Source of the DNA: Hyaloscypha bicolor E
Taxonomy: Eukaryota; Ascomycota; Leotiomycetes; Helotiales; Hyaloscyphaceae
Direction of reading: 5' to 3'
Length of the DNA: 64,000 nt
Assembly: GCF_002865645.1 (NCBI RefSeq)
Contig: NW_020194558.1
Coordinates: 1,516,014 to 1,580,013, forward strand
This document shows, piece by piece, positions 51,342 through 62,395 of the stretch. Each line of letters starts with the position of its first letter. The stretch's first letter is position 1. Below the pieces are notes generated by a model that saw only the letters and a program-made list of their open reading frames with translations, did no database searches and had not been told where the DNA came from. The position numbers and the translations under genes are program-made.

Positions 51342-51591
51342 TTATTATAATATAGTACTAGTAGGGGTTAGACTAGAGCTAGCTAGGTATCTAGTATCTG
51401 AATATAATATCTATAGTTACCTAATAGTTATATATAACTCCATACTTAAGTTAGTATATAGGCCCGTATATAGCTTATAATTATTTAGATCCGAGGCTCT
51501 TTTGAGATTCTTTTCTCTTTTTAGCTTTAAATTATTAAAATAGAAATAGTCTAATTATATCTTTTAGGCTCTAGATCTTATATTTGTAATA
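51342..51591 (+). repeat. Gypsy I 5' LTR
   Basis: This 250-bp LTR starts TATTATAATATAGTACTAG and ends CTTGTAATA equivalents; the terminal TG and CA are probably RIP-changed. It differs from 57207-57455 mainly by C-to-T and G-to-A changes in this copy. Confidence 0.9.
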
Positions 51592-51681
51592 TAATTTAAA
51601 GCTTACCTATTTCTTAATTCTATAGAGGATTTAAATAATATCTATCTAATTGGTTTTTAATAAGTATATATATAATATACT

Positions 51682-53000
51682 ATGGCTACTCCTATACTAG
51701 TTAACTAATATTAAAATAAAAGAAAGCCCTAGAATAACTAGGCAAGAAAGCCCTGGACTAGCCAGGTAAGCGAATAGGCTAGTAATCTTATTACTAAACG
51801 AAAACCTATAAGAAAGCAAGTTCTAGAATAACTAGGCAAGTTAGAAAGAGCTATAGTACGAGATACTACTAGTATATTACTAGAAAGTAAACCAGAGTCT
51901 CTTATTAAGTTTCCTAAAGGGTCCAAATATTCTATTAATATTTATAATAGAAAAGATTTTTTTTTTTAGAGAGCCGAGAAAAAAGAGAAACCTGTTCTAT
52001 TAAAAGCAAACTTCTAAGAATTACTCCGAAGCCCAGAGGCTCTATATAAGGAGATTATTAAGCTAATTTTGAAAATATATAATATTCTTATCTATAGCAA
52101 GAATTATTATAATTAGCTAAGAGAAACTAAGTAAGCCCTATAAAAAAACGAAGTCATTATTAAGAAGCTTATTATATAGCCTATAGAAATAACTAGTTCC
52201 CCTATTCTAGAAAGTAGATATTTAATTAAATTCCCTAATTCTCTTATTTTTAAAGATATAACTAAGAATAGTATTATCTTTAATAATTAGTTAGTTTAGA
52301 TTAAAAATAAGCTCTATAGTAACTCTAATATTTACTAGATAGAAGACCTTAAGATTATTTATATTTCCGGCTATATAAATAGCTATATCTTTATACTAAT
52401 CTTTCCTTACCTAAACTAGAATAGTTAATATATATATGAGATTATTAGAGAAGTATATACTTACCTAGAAAAGCTATATAGTAACCCAAATAAGAAGTAT
52501 AATACTTGGTAAGCCTTTAAGAAGCTATTTATAAAGAAAGGCTAGACTTTTTAGGAGTTTTATATCTTATTCCTAAAATATATAATAGACGGAAATATTA
52601 ACTTATAGAACCTTAAGAATAACCTAAATAATAAGCTTATCTGGAAGCTCTAAGAAGCTATAGCTATATATTATAATAACCCGGCTATTTATATTATAAA
52701 GTTCGTATAATATTATACTATAAATAACTAGTAGATCCGAGCTTATTATAAAAAGAAAAACCAGGTATTTAAGAAAACTAATAAAGATATAAATAAGCCA
52801 AGTTCAGGAGGCGTCTCTTATATAAAGCCCGCTCCCAAAACTCTAGTAATAGATAAGCCTATTACCCCGAAGCCCGGATTCTTAGATCTCAAGTACTATA
52901 ACTATAATGGATTTAGTTATATATCTAGAAGCTATCTAGAGCCTAAGACTAAATATATAAAGTAAGTCTTAGTAGCCAAGCTAGTAGTACTTACTATAAG
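51682..53000 (+). pseudogene. Gypsy I gag remnant with mutated zinc knuckle
   Basis: The first ATG after the LTR opens a frame interrupted by stops. Near 52888-52945 the translation reads YYNYNGFSYISRSYLEPK, which has the spacing of a CX2CX4HX4C retroviral-type knuckle with all three Cys as Tyr and the His as Tyr, each explained by G-to-A or C-to-T. Gag would assemble the particle and bind RNA. Confidence 0.7.
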
Positions 53001-53079
53001 TAAGCTATCTAAGAATATAGAATAGGGAAATAAAGACTCCTAAAGAAAGTTCCTTTTTTAGAGCTATATTATATAGATA

Positions 53080-56000
53080 TAGTAGAAGTTAATTTAAACT
53101 AGCTATTAGGAAATAAAGTATTTATATTTTTTTATATAGTTAGTAATAATAAATTAGGTATTAAGACTTTTTCTCTTATTAATACTAGAGTAAATAAATA
53201 TACTTTTATTAATTCCAAGTTTATAAGAATAATTAAATAATTTCTAAATATTAAGCCTATTTAATTAGTATTACCCTATAATATAAGAGAGTTTAATAGT
53301 AAGTAGGCCATACCTATTACTTACTATATTAAGCTTATACTCTTAATTAATAAGTAGAAGGTTTTAGTATTTGTATTTATTATAGGATTAGGAAAATATA
53401 ATATAATATTGAAATAATAATAGTTTATAAGTACTAGTATCCTAATTAATTATAAGAATAGAAGATTAATCTGGCTAAATAATTAGCCTAGAAAGAAAAG
53501 TTAGGATAAGGTTCTAATTACTATATATAAGAACTTGAAACCTGGAAAAAGTAACTAGTACTAAAAAGATATAAATAGAAGAAATAAAGCTATAGCTATA
53601 AATAAGTTCTAGAGACCTTAGCTTATAAAAAGGAAACCCTCTTATTTTTTTCCTAATCCGGGCTTAGAAAGCCATATATAGTAAAAGAATTAAGCTTAAT
53701 ACTATAGAGAAATATAGGTAGCCTTAGGGAATATAGAAGTTTCTCTTAAGCCAGAAATAAGGATATTAAAACCATATTATCTAAAAAAAAGCTATAAGAG
53801 CTAGTTAAGGCCTATAATTAATATTATAGATATCTTACTAGCCGCTTTTTAAATAAACCTATAGAAGAAAGAGAAACTTTTTTTTATAATAATGTTTTTT
53901 GAGATTAATAAAGAACTAGAATTATAGTAAGAAAACGAATTTATTCCGGGTAAGTAATAGCCAGGAAAGATAAAGCTATAATAGCTAGTAAGAGTTTTAT
54001 TAGAGAAGTTTAAGGATTTTATAAATATTTTCTTAAAAGAAGTATTAAATATTTTATTCCTATATTAATTATATAACTATAAGATTTAGATTAATAATCC
54101 CAAAGGCCCAGAGAGCCTAGAATATTTCCTGCTTTATTAATAGTTAATCTATAAGCTATAGGAGATTAAATATTTCTTTAAAAAAAAATCTCTAATAGGG
54201 CTTTATTAAACTAAGCTAGTTCCTTTTTGCATCTCTAATCTTTTTTATAAAAAAGGCTAATAGAGCTCTCTAATTCTATATTAATTACTATAAGCTAAAT
54301 AACTTAATACGAAAGAATTATTATTCTTTTTTTCTTATTTATAAGACTCTTATATAGCTAGCTTAAGCCAAGGTCTATATAAAGCTAGATATTTAGTAAG
54401 TGTTTTATTAGATCTAAATAGATCTAGAATTAGAAGAACTTATTATATTTCGTATGAGATATAGGGCCTATAAGTATAAAGTTCTTTAGGAAAGCCTAAC
54501 TAATAGCCCTATTATATATTAGAGATATATAAATAATATTTTCTTTAATTATCTTAATGTTTTTTATATAGCTTACTTAAATAATATTCTAATTTACTTA
54601 AATAATTCCCTAAAATATAAAGACTATATATAAAAGATTCTTTAGTAGCTATAGAATACTAGCTTTTAAGTAAATATTAAGAAATTAGAGTTTAAGATTA
54701 CTTATATAAAATACCTAGACTTTATTATTTTTATAGGAAATATTAAAATAGATTTAGATAAGATAGTAATTATTAAGAACTAGTAATTACTAAAGATAAT
54801 TAAAGAAATATAAGGCTTTCTGGGTTTTTATAACTTTTATTAATACTTTATTATAAAATATAGCCATATAGTAAAGCCTCTAATAGCCCTAATATATAAG
54901 AGAGTTTTATTTAAGTAAATAGATTAGTATTAAGAAGATTTTACTAAGCTAAAATAAGCTATACTCTTAGTATTAATTCTATATTACTATAACTTAAATC
55001 TTTTTATTATAGTTAAAATAAATATATTAAATAAAGTTATAGCTAGTATTTTCTTATAATAAGATCTCTAGATAGGACTCTAGTACCCGGTAGCGTTTTT
55101 CTCTAAAACTATATAGTTAGTAGAGCTAAACTATAATATCTATAATAAAGAAATACTTATTATTATTTTTTTCTTAACTAAATAATAAGCAGAGCTAGAA
55201 GGCCTATAGGAAGTATTCTTTATAATTTACTTAGATTACCGAGCTCTCAAGTACTTTATAATTATAAAGAAGTTCTTAGTAAGATAAGCTTATTAGGTAA
55301 AGTATTTTTCCTACTATTATTTTAAGCTTATATATTAGATAGGTAAGTCAAATAAATAAGCGAATGCTCTAAGTAAGAAATATAAGAATGTAATTGCCTA
55401 GAATAAGGTAATAGTAGCCTACTAAACCCAAATTCTTTTCTTATAATAAAAGATTAATAATAATATTATACGGGATCTCTAGTTAGCCCTAATTGAGATC
55501 TTAATAAGCCTGGCTCAGGAAAAAACCTAGTATAATAGTATCTAGCTAGTAGATAAGCTATTAAGCGAGAACCAAAAGTTACCGGAACTAGAAGAGCTAT
55601 AGGATAAGGCAAGAAATAAGAAGAAAGGTATCTAAATATTATAAAATAGCTTTCTCTTATAATATAGTAAACTATTTATACCTAATAGTATAATAATACC
55701 CGAAATACTTTTATATATTATTCTTATTTAGGAGAGATATATATAACCCCTAATAGGATATTCAGGATAAGCTAAGCTTTAATAGCTTTTTTAGGCCCGC
55801 TATTACTAGCTAGGCCAAGATATAAATATTAATTAATATAGGAATAATTACTATACTTACTAATAATTCCATATTTCTAGAAATAAGAAGCTAGGATTCT
55901 TATATTTATTACTAGTTCCTAACTACTTCTAGTAATATATATTAATAGATTTTAAGAAATGCCTAGAAAGTAGAAATAAGTATAATATAGTAATAATCTT

Positions 56001-56650
56001 TATTAATTACCTGGATAAGTATTCTATTATAATTCCTATTCGAGATATAATAATAGCTAAAGAGTTAGTACTTCTATTTCTTATTTATATAGTTTACTAA
56101 ATTAGTATTCCGGAGATTATAATATCTAATTAAGGCCCCTAGTTTATATTAGATTTCTGGAATAAGTTTTATAAGTATATTAGTATAAAGCTTAAGTTAT
56201 TAATTACTAATTATCCCTAAACTAATAGCTAAATAGAGATTATTAACTAGTACTTTAACTAATAGCTATATTCCTATATGAATTATTACTAGAATAATTA
56301 GAACAAATAAGTAATAATAATTAACTACTAGTAGGTAGCTCTAGTCTATAAGACTATAGGCTAATTCCCGTTTCTTATAGAAAAGGGCTATAAACCGCAG
56401 ATATTATTTAATTAGGAAACTCAAGTATAATTAGATACCCTAAAGAAAAAGCTAAATAGGCAAGAAGTAAAGGCCCTAGTAATATAGCTCTATGAATTAT
56501 AATAAAAGATATAGGAGAATATAATACAAGTATAAGAGTATTATATTACCTAAACTAATAAGTACTACTAACCGGTAGACTTTGAAATAAGAGATAAGAT
56601 ATGAATTATTACTAAGTACTAGAAGAATAATTATTTGAGCTATAAGTTAG
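53080..56650 (+). pseudogene. Gypsy I pol remnant (PR-RT-RH-IN)
   Basis: A protease-like stretch lies at about 53180-53420 (FINSKFIRIIK). The RT spans about 54060-54640, with KVYIKLDI near 54370 and IAYLNNILIYLNN near 54580, where YLDD reads YLNN. RNase H lies at about 54960-55420 (LNYNIYNKEILIIIFFL, DYRALKYFI). The integrase lies at about 55920-56400: NKYNIVIIFINYLDKYS, ISIPEIIISN, FWNKFYKYISIKLKLL. The Asp-to-Asn pattern at catalytic sites again fits RIP. Sequence from 56650 to 57180 is the pol C-terminus or 3' leader, without a chromodomain that I can recognise. Confidence 0.8.
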
Positions 56651-57206
56651 TATACTAAATAGAAGAACTATATGAAATCCTGGAATAAGTAAGATATTCT
56701 TTAGACTTAAGCTTCCGGAATTAATAAGAATATATCCGGTATTTTATATAGAGAAGCTATATAAGAACCCAGATAACTTTTTTCCCGAATAAGCAAATCC
56801 GGAGCCTCTACTATTAGAACTATAAGACGGGGAAACGGAATATAAAGTTTAAGAGGTACTAGTAATAAAGCTACTTTATAGGAAGCTCAAATACCGAGTC
56901 TAGTAGAAAGAATAGAATTCAGATCCGGAGTAATATCCTATATTCTTATTAAATAATAGTATTCTGGCTCTTTAGAGCTTTTATAATAAGAATCCTAAAT
57001 AGCCAGGACTATTCCAGAACCTCTCCTATTAGTTAGACTATACCAAGAATAATAGATTACCAGAATTATATAATACGAACGGAAATCCTTATAAGTTATA
57101 TATAAAAGGCCCTGGCCTTTTATATATAACTATAATTTGAGAATTTAATAAGGACTTTTAAAGCTCGGGAATAAGCTTATTTTAAGGAGGAGGGTAATAT
57201 TATAAT

Positions 57207-57455
57207 TATTATAATATAGTACTAGTAGGGGTTAGACTAGAGCTAGCTAGGTATCTGGTATCTGAGTATAATATTTATAGTTATCTAATAATTATACGTA
57301 ATCCCGTATTTAAGCTAGTATGTGGGCCCGTATATAGCTTGCAATTATTTAGATCCGAGGCTTTTTCGAGATCCTTTTCTCTCTTTAGCTTTGAATTATT
57401 AAAATAGAGATAGTCTAATTATGCCTTCTAGGCCCTAGATCTTATACTTGTAATA
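57207..57455 (+). repeat. Gypsy I 3' LTR
   Basis: This 249-bp partner of 51342-51591 retains more C and G than the 5' LTR (for example GTGGGCCCG near 57322). Confidence 0.9.
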
Positions 57456-57778
57456 AATTAGATATTTCGGATATAGAAAGAAATAAAGCTAATATTATTT
57501 CTTTATAATTACTAGAATATAGCTTTTTATTTTTATTATAAGCTTCTACTAGTTATAAAAGATATATATAATTCCGTTATAATTATTATTACTATAGTTT
57601 TTATTTTTTTTAGGAGAAAATAGAGGAATAAGAAAAGTAGAAAGGGTTTTAAATATAGGCTATAGGTTTCTTTAGAAACTATTTGAGTTTCTAGGTTCTA
57701 ATAGGCTTTATATTTATATAGGCTTAATATTTTCTTTATTATAATTAGGAAATAGTTATAAATAATAGAAGGAAGCTA

Positions 57779-58077
57779 TATAATAGGGTTTTTTCTCTCT
57801 TGTCCTATAACTACTATTATATATCCTGCTTCCCAGATATACTAGTACTAGTTTAAGGAATTATATAAGACTTCCGTTTATATATATAATTAGCTTTTCT
57901 AATATATTAACTTTTGGAGTCCCTTATTTTTGATTATTCATATTATTTTATTACTAGTATTAAAAGTCTTAAGATTATTACTTCTACTTATTTAGCTTCC
58001 TATCCTTTTTACCTCTACCTATACATCCAATACCTATATATGGTCCGAAATCCATATAATAATCAAATCCCCATTAT
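57779..58077 (+). repeat. Gypsy H 3' LTR, right border of the AT-rich domain
   Basis: It is homologous to 41426-41725 but carries far fewer RIP-type changes. Beyond it base composition switches at once to that of ordinary genomic DNA. Confidence 0.85.
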
Positions 58078-58082
58078 ACTAT

Positions 58083-58867
58083 ATGATTCGTAGCTTTGAA
58101 TTCCATAACTTTAGTATTCTGGTACTCGAGTGTTTTAACCACTTACCGCCTAAAATCCTGCCCTATCCTGGCTCACTTCTCTAGGAAAGTACAACCAGGT
58201 CATAAGGGAGCCAATTCCTACCTATTACAGCGTCGCTGACTCATTCATCACGTGTACTTCCTGGGGTTCGTCGATATTCAGAAATGCAAATCTCGAACTC
58301 CTCCTCTTCTGAGGCCTCGATTGGCGGCTATCGAGCCCAAGCTCGTGAGCAATAGTAGGGATTTAAAGTTGCAGCGAGCGGCATGCTTGTATCCTGATTC
58401 ATTATTAGACGACGATTAAGTGGTGTCGCCAGGTGGGGGTTTTCATACAGAGGCCCACATATGCCCTGATGGGGTGAATGTACTGTTTCGAATAGCTACT
58501 GTTGTTCTTGCTTCGCTAATAAAGCAAGGAGTAAGTCGTACTATTCTCGGTGTGGATGAAAGTTCTCCTCGCTGCAGGCATTACAACCGTACTACAATGA
58601 CTCTCGCTAGTCATTATCAGCGGATTCGATGGATCTAATTAAGTAATGGATTGAGATGTTGTGTAAGGAGACAGATTTCTCTTTGCACAAGAGAAGCAAA
58701 GTACAAAGAGACGCGCTTTAGTCGTGTCTTCATTAAGGAAAGGCCGCGCTATCTGAGCACGGCCACGTAACTCAAGTTACTGGGTAATTCGATGAGTTGG
58801 CCGGCTGGCTCATCTGCTCGATCATGCCTCGCTTCCCCATTTCTTGCAAGGGCAGCATTCTAATCCC
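58083..58867. other. Intergenic DNA between gypsy H and the beta-propeller gene
   Basis: Ordinary GC sequence with no repeats recognised. The open frame 58420-58638 on the plus strand lacks any recognisable motif and codon-level support, so I do not call it. The last 100 or so bases should contain the 3' UTR of the minus-strand gene ending at 58868. Confidence 0.5.
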
Positions 58868-60064
58868 TCAATAGATATCATTATTATAAACAATGACCTG
58901 CTGTTTCAAACCTAGACCATAGTCCGAATACTGGTCCCAAGTCTCACTGACGCTCAATCCATTGACGGCGGCTCCACTTACGTGAGCAAGTGTCGAAGTT
59001 GTCAGCTCGGTTATGTATAGGCTTCCCCTGTGAGAGATTATACGATGATTCGAGCTCCTCTGGGTGGGCAACACGATCGTGTTTTGTATCGCAATTCTCG
59101 GAATTGCGGTGCCAATTGTCGATATATCATCAATTTTCACGGTGAATACGGCATTGAGAGAAGAGGGGGAGGCAATCGATGACCCCAGTAGCCAGAATCG
59201 CGTTGGATCTTGGTCAAATGCCAGGTGGATAAGAGGTGCAGTACTGCCGATAGCAGAGGACATGGTGAACCAATCGATAGAGGCGTTTTTGTTGATGCGT
59301 CCAAATGTACCCGTGCCTGTAGTCTCGTTACCCAACAAGACGACCCAGACGTTACCATCTGCTCCGGCAATCAGGCCGACGGGTGTGCTCCCTTTCTCTG
59401 GAGGGATCGCAATCTCCTCGCCATTCCCTCCATCGTTCTTGTAATGCCAGATCTTGCTACTCAGGTCCAGACTAGCGAAGACGTCCCCACTAGTAGGGTG
59501 TACAGCAACAAAGATTGGCTGTCTACTGACAGCCCAGACTTGGTAATCATTCGGGTTGTCGATGTTAATTCTGACCACGTGAGAGCTGTCTTTGCATGAT
59601 ATCCATAGGTTTCCCTTGTTTCCCAATATGCCGTGAGGCCCGAACGCTGGCGAAGGTATGGGGATGGTGTTTATGACCTGCGGTTCCGAGTTGATATCGT
59701 GGACTTTCGGGTCAATTTGGAGAATAGCATTGTCGAACTGGACAGTTGCCCAGACGGTGGGGACATGGCAATTTCCTCCGGATCCCCGGTATAGTGCCAG
59801 TCCGTGTAGACCGGACCATTGATTTGTTGGGGTCCATTTGTGGGCATCGGTAGGTTGTCCATTTTTGTTAAGCGTTACTTTGACCAGACTCCCATCAGTT
59901 TGCTGAGAGATGAATAAAAGCCTATCGCCCACAGCGAGGACCTCGTGGGTTTGGGCAGCAGGTGGGAGAGGATATTCGACGACAGCTTTGACAGGTAAGG
60001 AGCTCGCCATGGTGACTGGGAGAGGACATTCGACGACAGCTTTGACAGGTAAGGAGCTCGCCAT
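58868..60064 (-). CDS. Virginiamycin B lyase-like (streptogramin lyase fold) beta-propeller protein
   Basis: This intact 398-codon gene has no introns. The translation shows the repeating blade pattern of the Vgb-type beta-propeller: WSGLHGLALY (83-92), GPHGILGNKGNLWISC (142-157), TPVGLIAGADGNVWVV (227-242) and the TRFWLLG block (288-294), each with a Gly-Asn-(Leu/Val)-Trp or Arg-Phe-Trp strand. Bacterial Vgb linearises streptogramin B antibiotics using Mg2+ and His/Glu residues. I could not place those residues here, so the substrate is unknown and other propeller enzymes or binding proteins remain possible. There is no signal peptide or membrane segment, so it is probably cytosolic. Residues 1-18 are repeated at 19-36 by a 54-bp tandem duplication that also duplicates the start codon: ATG 60064 is the longer start, ATG 60010 the probable ancestral one. 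It lies about 790 bp from the RIP domain yet shows no RIP damage. Confidence 0.75.
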   Translation of the reverse strand: MASSLPVKAVVECPLPVTMASSLPVKAVVEYPLPPAAQTHEVLAVGDRLLFISQQTDGSLVKVTLNKNGQPTDAHKWTPTNQWSGLHGLALYRGSGGNCHVPTVWATVQFDNAILQIDPKVHDINSEPQVINTIPIPSPAFGPHGILGNKGNLWISCKDSSHVVRINIDNPNDYQVWAVSRQPIFVAVHPTSGDVFASLDLSSKIWHYKNDGGNGEEIAIPPEKGSTPVGLIAGADGNVWVVLLGNETTGTGTFGRINKNASIDWFTMSSAIGSTAPLIHLAFDQDPTRFWLLGSSIASPSSLNAVFTVKIDDISTIGTAIPRIAIQNTIVLPTQRSSNHRIISHRGSLYITELTTSTLAHVSGAAVNGLSVSETWDQYSDYGLGLKQQVIVYNNDIY

Positions 60065-60071
60065 GGTGACA
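59964..60071. repeat. 54-bp tandem duplication covering the start codon
   Basis: Positions 59964-60017 and 60018-60071 differ at only two bases. The unit includes the ATG and the next 17 codons, so the protein begins MASSLPVKAVVECPLPVT and then repeats MASSLPVKAVVEYPLP. The duplication is in frame. Confidence 0.95.
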
Positions 60072-60271
60072 GCGACCCAGTAGCGATAATTGCAATTGTA
60101 ATACTGTAAGAATAGACAAAAGTGTGAGACAGATCTTATATTGAATCAAGAACAATCTCTCAGGTGCGGGATTTTCATTTCATCTGTGCAGCTAAGACGC
60201 AAGGCGAAGCGCATACACGTGTATCATTACGTGTGGTTCTGTGGTTTAGGGTGTATATAAGGGAAAGACTA
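60065..60271 (-). promoter_or_regulatory. Upstream region of the beta-propeller gene
   Basis: These 200 bases separate the start codon from the DNA transposon. On the minus strand CAATATAAG near 60140 is a possible TATA-type element, and pyrimidine-rich TTTTGTCTATTCTTACAG just after it could be a splice acceptor of a 5' UTR intron or a transcription start region. Nothing decides between these. Confidence 0.3.
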
Positions 60272-60658
60272 AAACGACCCCCCCCCCCCGGTGTCGATTA
60301 GGGGTGTCGATTGGGAGCAGGCTAGGCGCTCGGACAGGAACACCAAAACTCCGGCTTTTTCTTTATTTTGATTTAATTTTATAATGAATTAATATAATTC
60401 AATACTTGTTTCATTTCCTCATAGCGCTAATTAAAGGCTATTTAAAGATAAACTTTTTTAAAAAATTGGATTAGTAATAGCTCTTTAAATTAAAGAAGTT
60501 AAAAGTTTTATATTTTATCCGTTCCGCTGCCGCCAGGGACGAATTGGTCCGTGCACACTGGTTTTCGCTTAATTATGGCCAATCAGAGGGCTGGATTTCC
60601 CCCTCAATTGCTTCAATTCTACCTCTCTCTATGAAATACATCAAAATAACCACGATTT

Positions 60659-62324
60659 TTACATAGGTGGACATCGCATTACTTGCACCCATAGAAGCTA
60701 TCTCTCCTATAGCTCTCTCGCCCCTAATTGGCCGTAATCTGAGCTAGTGTAATTCGTTTTTGTGGCCGGTCCCCCTTACAGCATATACACTTCCCAATTT
60801 TACTGAGCTTTACTCGCTCATGCGATTCCACAGGCACCTGTTTAGCTCCCTGGCTAATCTGTAATATTCTTCTCTTTGGACAGATCTCACTGTCTCTCCC
60901 TTTAGCTAGTAAAGTACTGACTAGCTATCTTGTAAGGCACTTAATAGCAGGGTAATATATAAGTAGTCAAGGTAAGTAAGCTATAGAGTAATGCTTGCAA
61001 GTATAACTAATTCCAAGAATTAATTCTAATAAAAAACTAATTAATACCCCTTTCTAAAGCTAGAAGCGTCTCCTTATATATTTCCTAGTACTTAGCCAAG
61101 CCTATAAAGTACTTTACTTAACTAGAAAACACAATCTCATATAATTTATATAATTCCGATTACTTATATAATTCTAATTATAAGCTTTACCTAAAATAGA
61201 AAACTAGATCTATAATATCTAATACCTGTCTATATATTATTACGTGTGCCTATTATAGTATTATATCCTTTTTATCCGATTTCTAAAGATTAAGAAGCTC
61301 TTTAATAACTCCTCTAGTTATTTTATAAGTTCTAGTAATTATAACTTCCTAAATACGAATATATTAGATAAAGCAAATAGAAATAAAGAGATTATTAAGG
61401 TAAACGTAATATCCAGAACCTTTATAAGGTTTAGGTAATTTTTTAATTAAGTATAGAACTACTACTTATATCTTATTTCTACTATTTCTAGCCTTAATTA
61501 TTCTACTAAGCTCCCTGGAAATATATATTCCTATAGGGCTATTTCTTTAGCCAGGAATATACCAGTTTCATATAAGTAAGAACCCCCTCTAGGCTGCTTT
61601 CCATATCTTATATCTAGTAAGTATAGGCTTATTTGAAATAGTAATTATTTCCTTTAATTAATCTTTAAATTATATAATTATCTCGTCTATTACTAAGTTC
61701 TTCCCAGGCTTCTAAATACTTAAATTAATTTCCTGGATATATATACTAAAAGCTTCTACTTACTCGGTAGTTTATTAGCTAGTTTCAGGTAAAATAAATA
61801 GAGATCTGGGAACTACTTTTATATATAGGCCTTATTCCTGATTTCTATAGAATTACATATATATAGAGCTCCTGAAACCGATTCCTATTTAGAAACTTTG
61901 TAATTAGGTACTCAGGAGTTATATTCTTCATATTCTAATAGTCTGTAATCTTATTCTCTATATATAAGCTTATATATATCCGAATTATAAGATAGATATA
62001 TATCTTTCTATAATATATTAGATACTAATTATTTGCTCGTATATAAGGAGTAGAATCGTCTTGAGGTTTTCGCAGATAGGTATTCGTCTTCTCGACTATT
62101 AGATTAATGATTTCGGAAGTATAGTATATAGTAAATAAAGTAATAGAATTATCTGGAGAGACGTCTTTAGGTAAGGTAATTTCCCAGCCAAATGGGGGTA
62201 ATTGCATAGGCTTAAAAGTACTTCCCTGCTTGCGCAGTGGATCCTCATTAGGCCAAAGGATCCCTTTATTAGTGGAATCAAATACAGTAGCGTCCGGTAT
62301 CGTGGTTATAGTATAATTAATCAA
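60659..62324 (-). pseudogene. PiggyBac-like transposase, broken by stops and frame changes
   Basis: The N-terminal 99 codons from ATG 62324 to 62025 are open: WEITLPKDVSPDNS is followed by IINLIVEKTNTYLRK, similar to the start of the piggyBac transposase domain (DDE_Tnp_1_7). Further along the minus strand come NITPEYLITKFLNRNRFQEL near 61900 and a C-terminal part with KTNYTSSDYGQLGARE near 60730, ending at stop 60659-60661. The C-terminal stretch resembles the Cys-rich tail of such transposases with Cys residues lost. Stops and shifts between frames show it is dead. I could not place the catalytic Asp triad. Confidence 0.65.
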
Positions 62325-62374
62325 TTTGGTGGTTTATTTACATGTAAATATTAAAGCGTGGTTTTGGTGTTCCT

Positions 62375-62395
62375 CCGGAATAATAGTTATTCCGG
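62375..62395. other. Perfect 9-bp hairpin inside the transposon end
   Basis: CCGGAATAA and TTATTCCGG are separated by TAG. The hairpin lies just inside the right inverted repeat and about 50 bp before the transposase start, so it may be a subterminal transposase site. Confidence 0.6.

Larger units (their letters stand above)
51342..57455 (+). mobile_element. Gypsy I: complete LTR retrotransposon nested in gypsy H
   Basis: This 6.1-kb element has LTRs 51342-51591 and 57207-57455. Gag starts at ATG 51682. Gag with one zinc knuckle, protease, RT, RNase H and integrase follow in that order, the order of gypsy elements. The polypurine tract AAGGAGGAGGG (57184-57194) precedes the 3' LTR. All frames contain RIP-type stops, but less densely than gypsy H, which agrees with later insertion. 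No convincing 5-bp target duplication remains (ACGGT left, AATTA right). Confidence 0.88.
41426..58077 (+). mobile_element. Gypsy H: large RIP-saturated LTR retrotransposon hosting gypsy I
   Basis: It is bounded by LTRs of about 300 bp (41426-41725 and 57779-58077) and by a candidate 5-bp duplication ACTAT (41421-41425 and 58078-58082). Without the nested gypsy I it is about 10.5 kb. Protease, RT, RNase H and integrase are recognisable between 44440 and 48130. A purine tract AGAAGGAAG at 57767-57775 precedes the 3' LTR. Coding sequence is among the most heavily RIP-mutated in the window. About 3.5 kb after the integrase is extra and contains a large tandem duplication. Confidence 0.82.

Noticed and set aside
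51738..51926. 62-codon minus-strand frame
   Set aside because: Antisense of gypsy I gag.
58420..58638. 72-codon plus-strand frame with plausible composition
   Set aside because: No motif, no splice-linked neighbours, and short enough to occur by chance in DNA of this composition.
59064..59599. Two plus-strand frames of 126 and 129 codons, and minus-strand frames of 63-77 codons
   Set aside because: Shadows of the beta-propeller gene, whose own frame shows clear repeating blade motifs.
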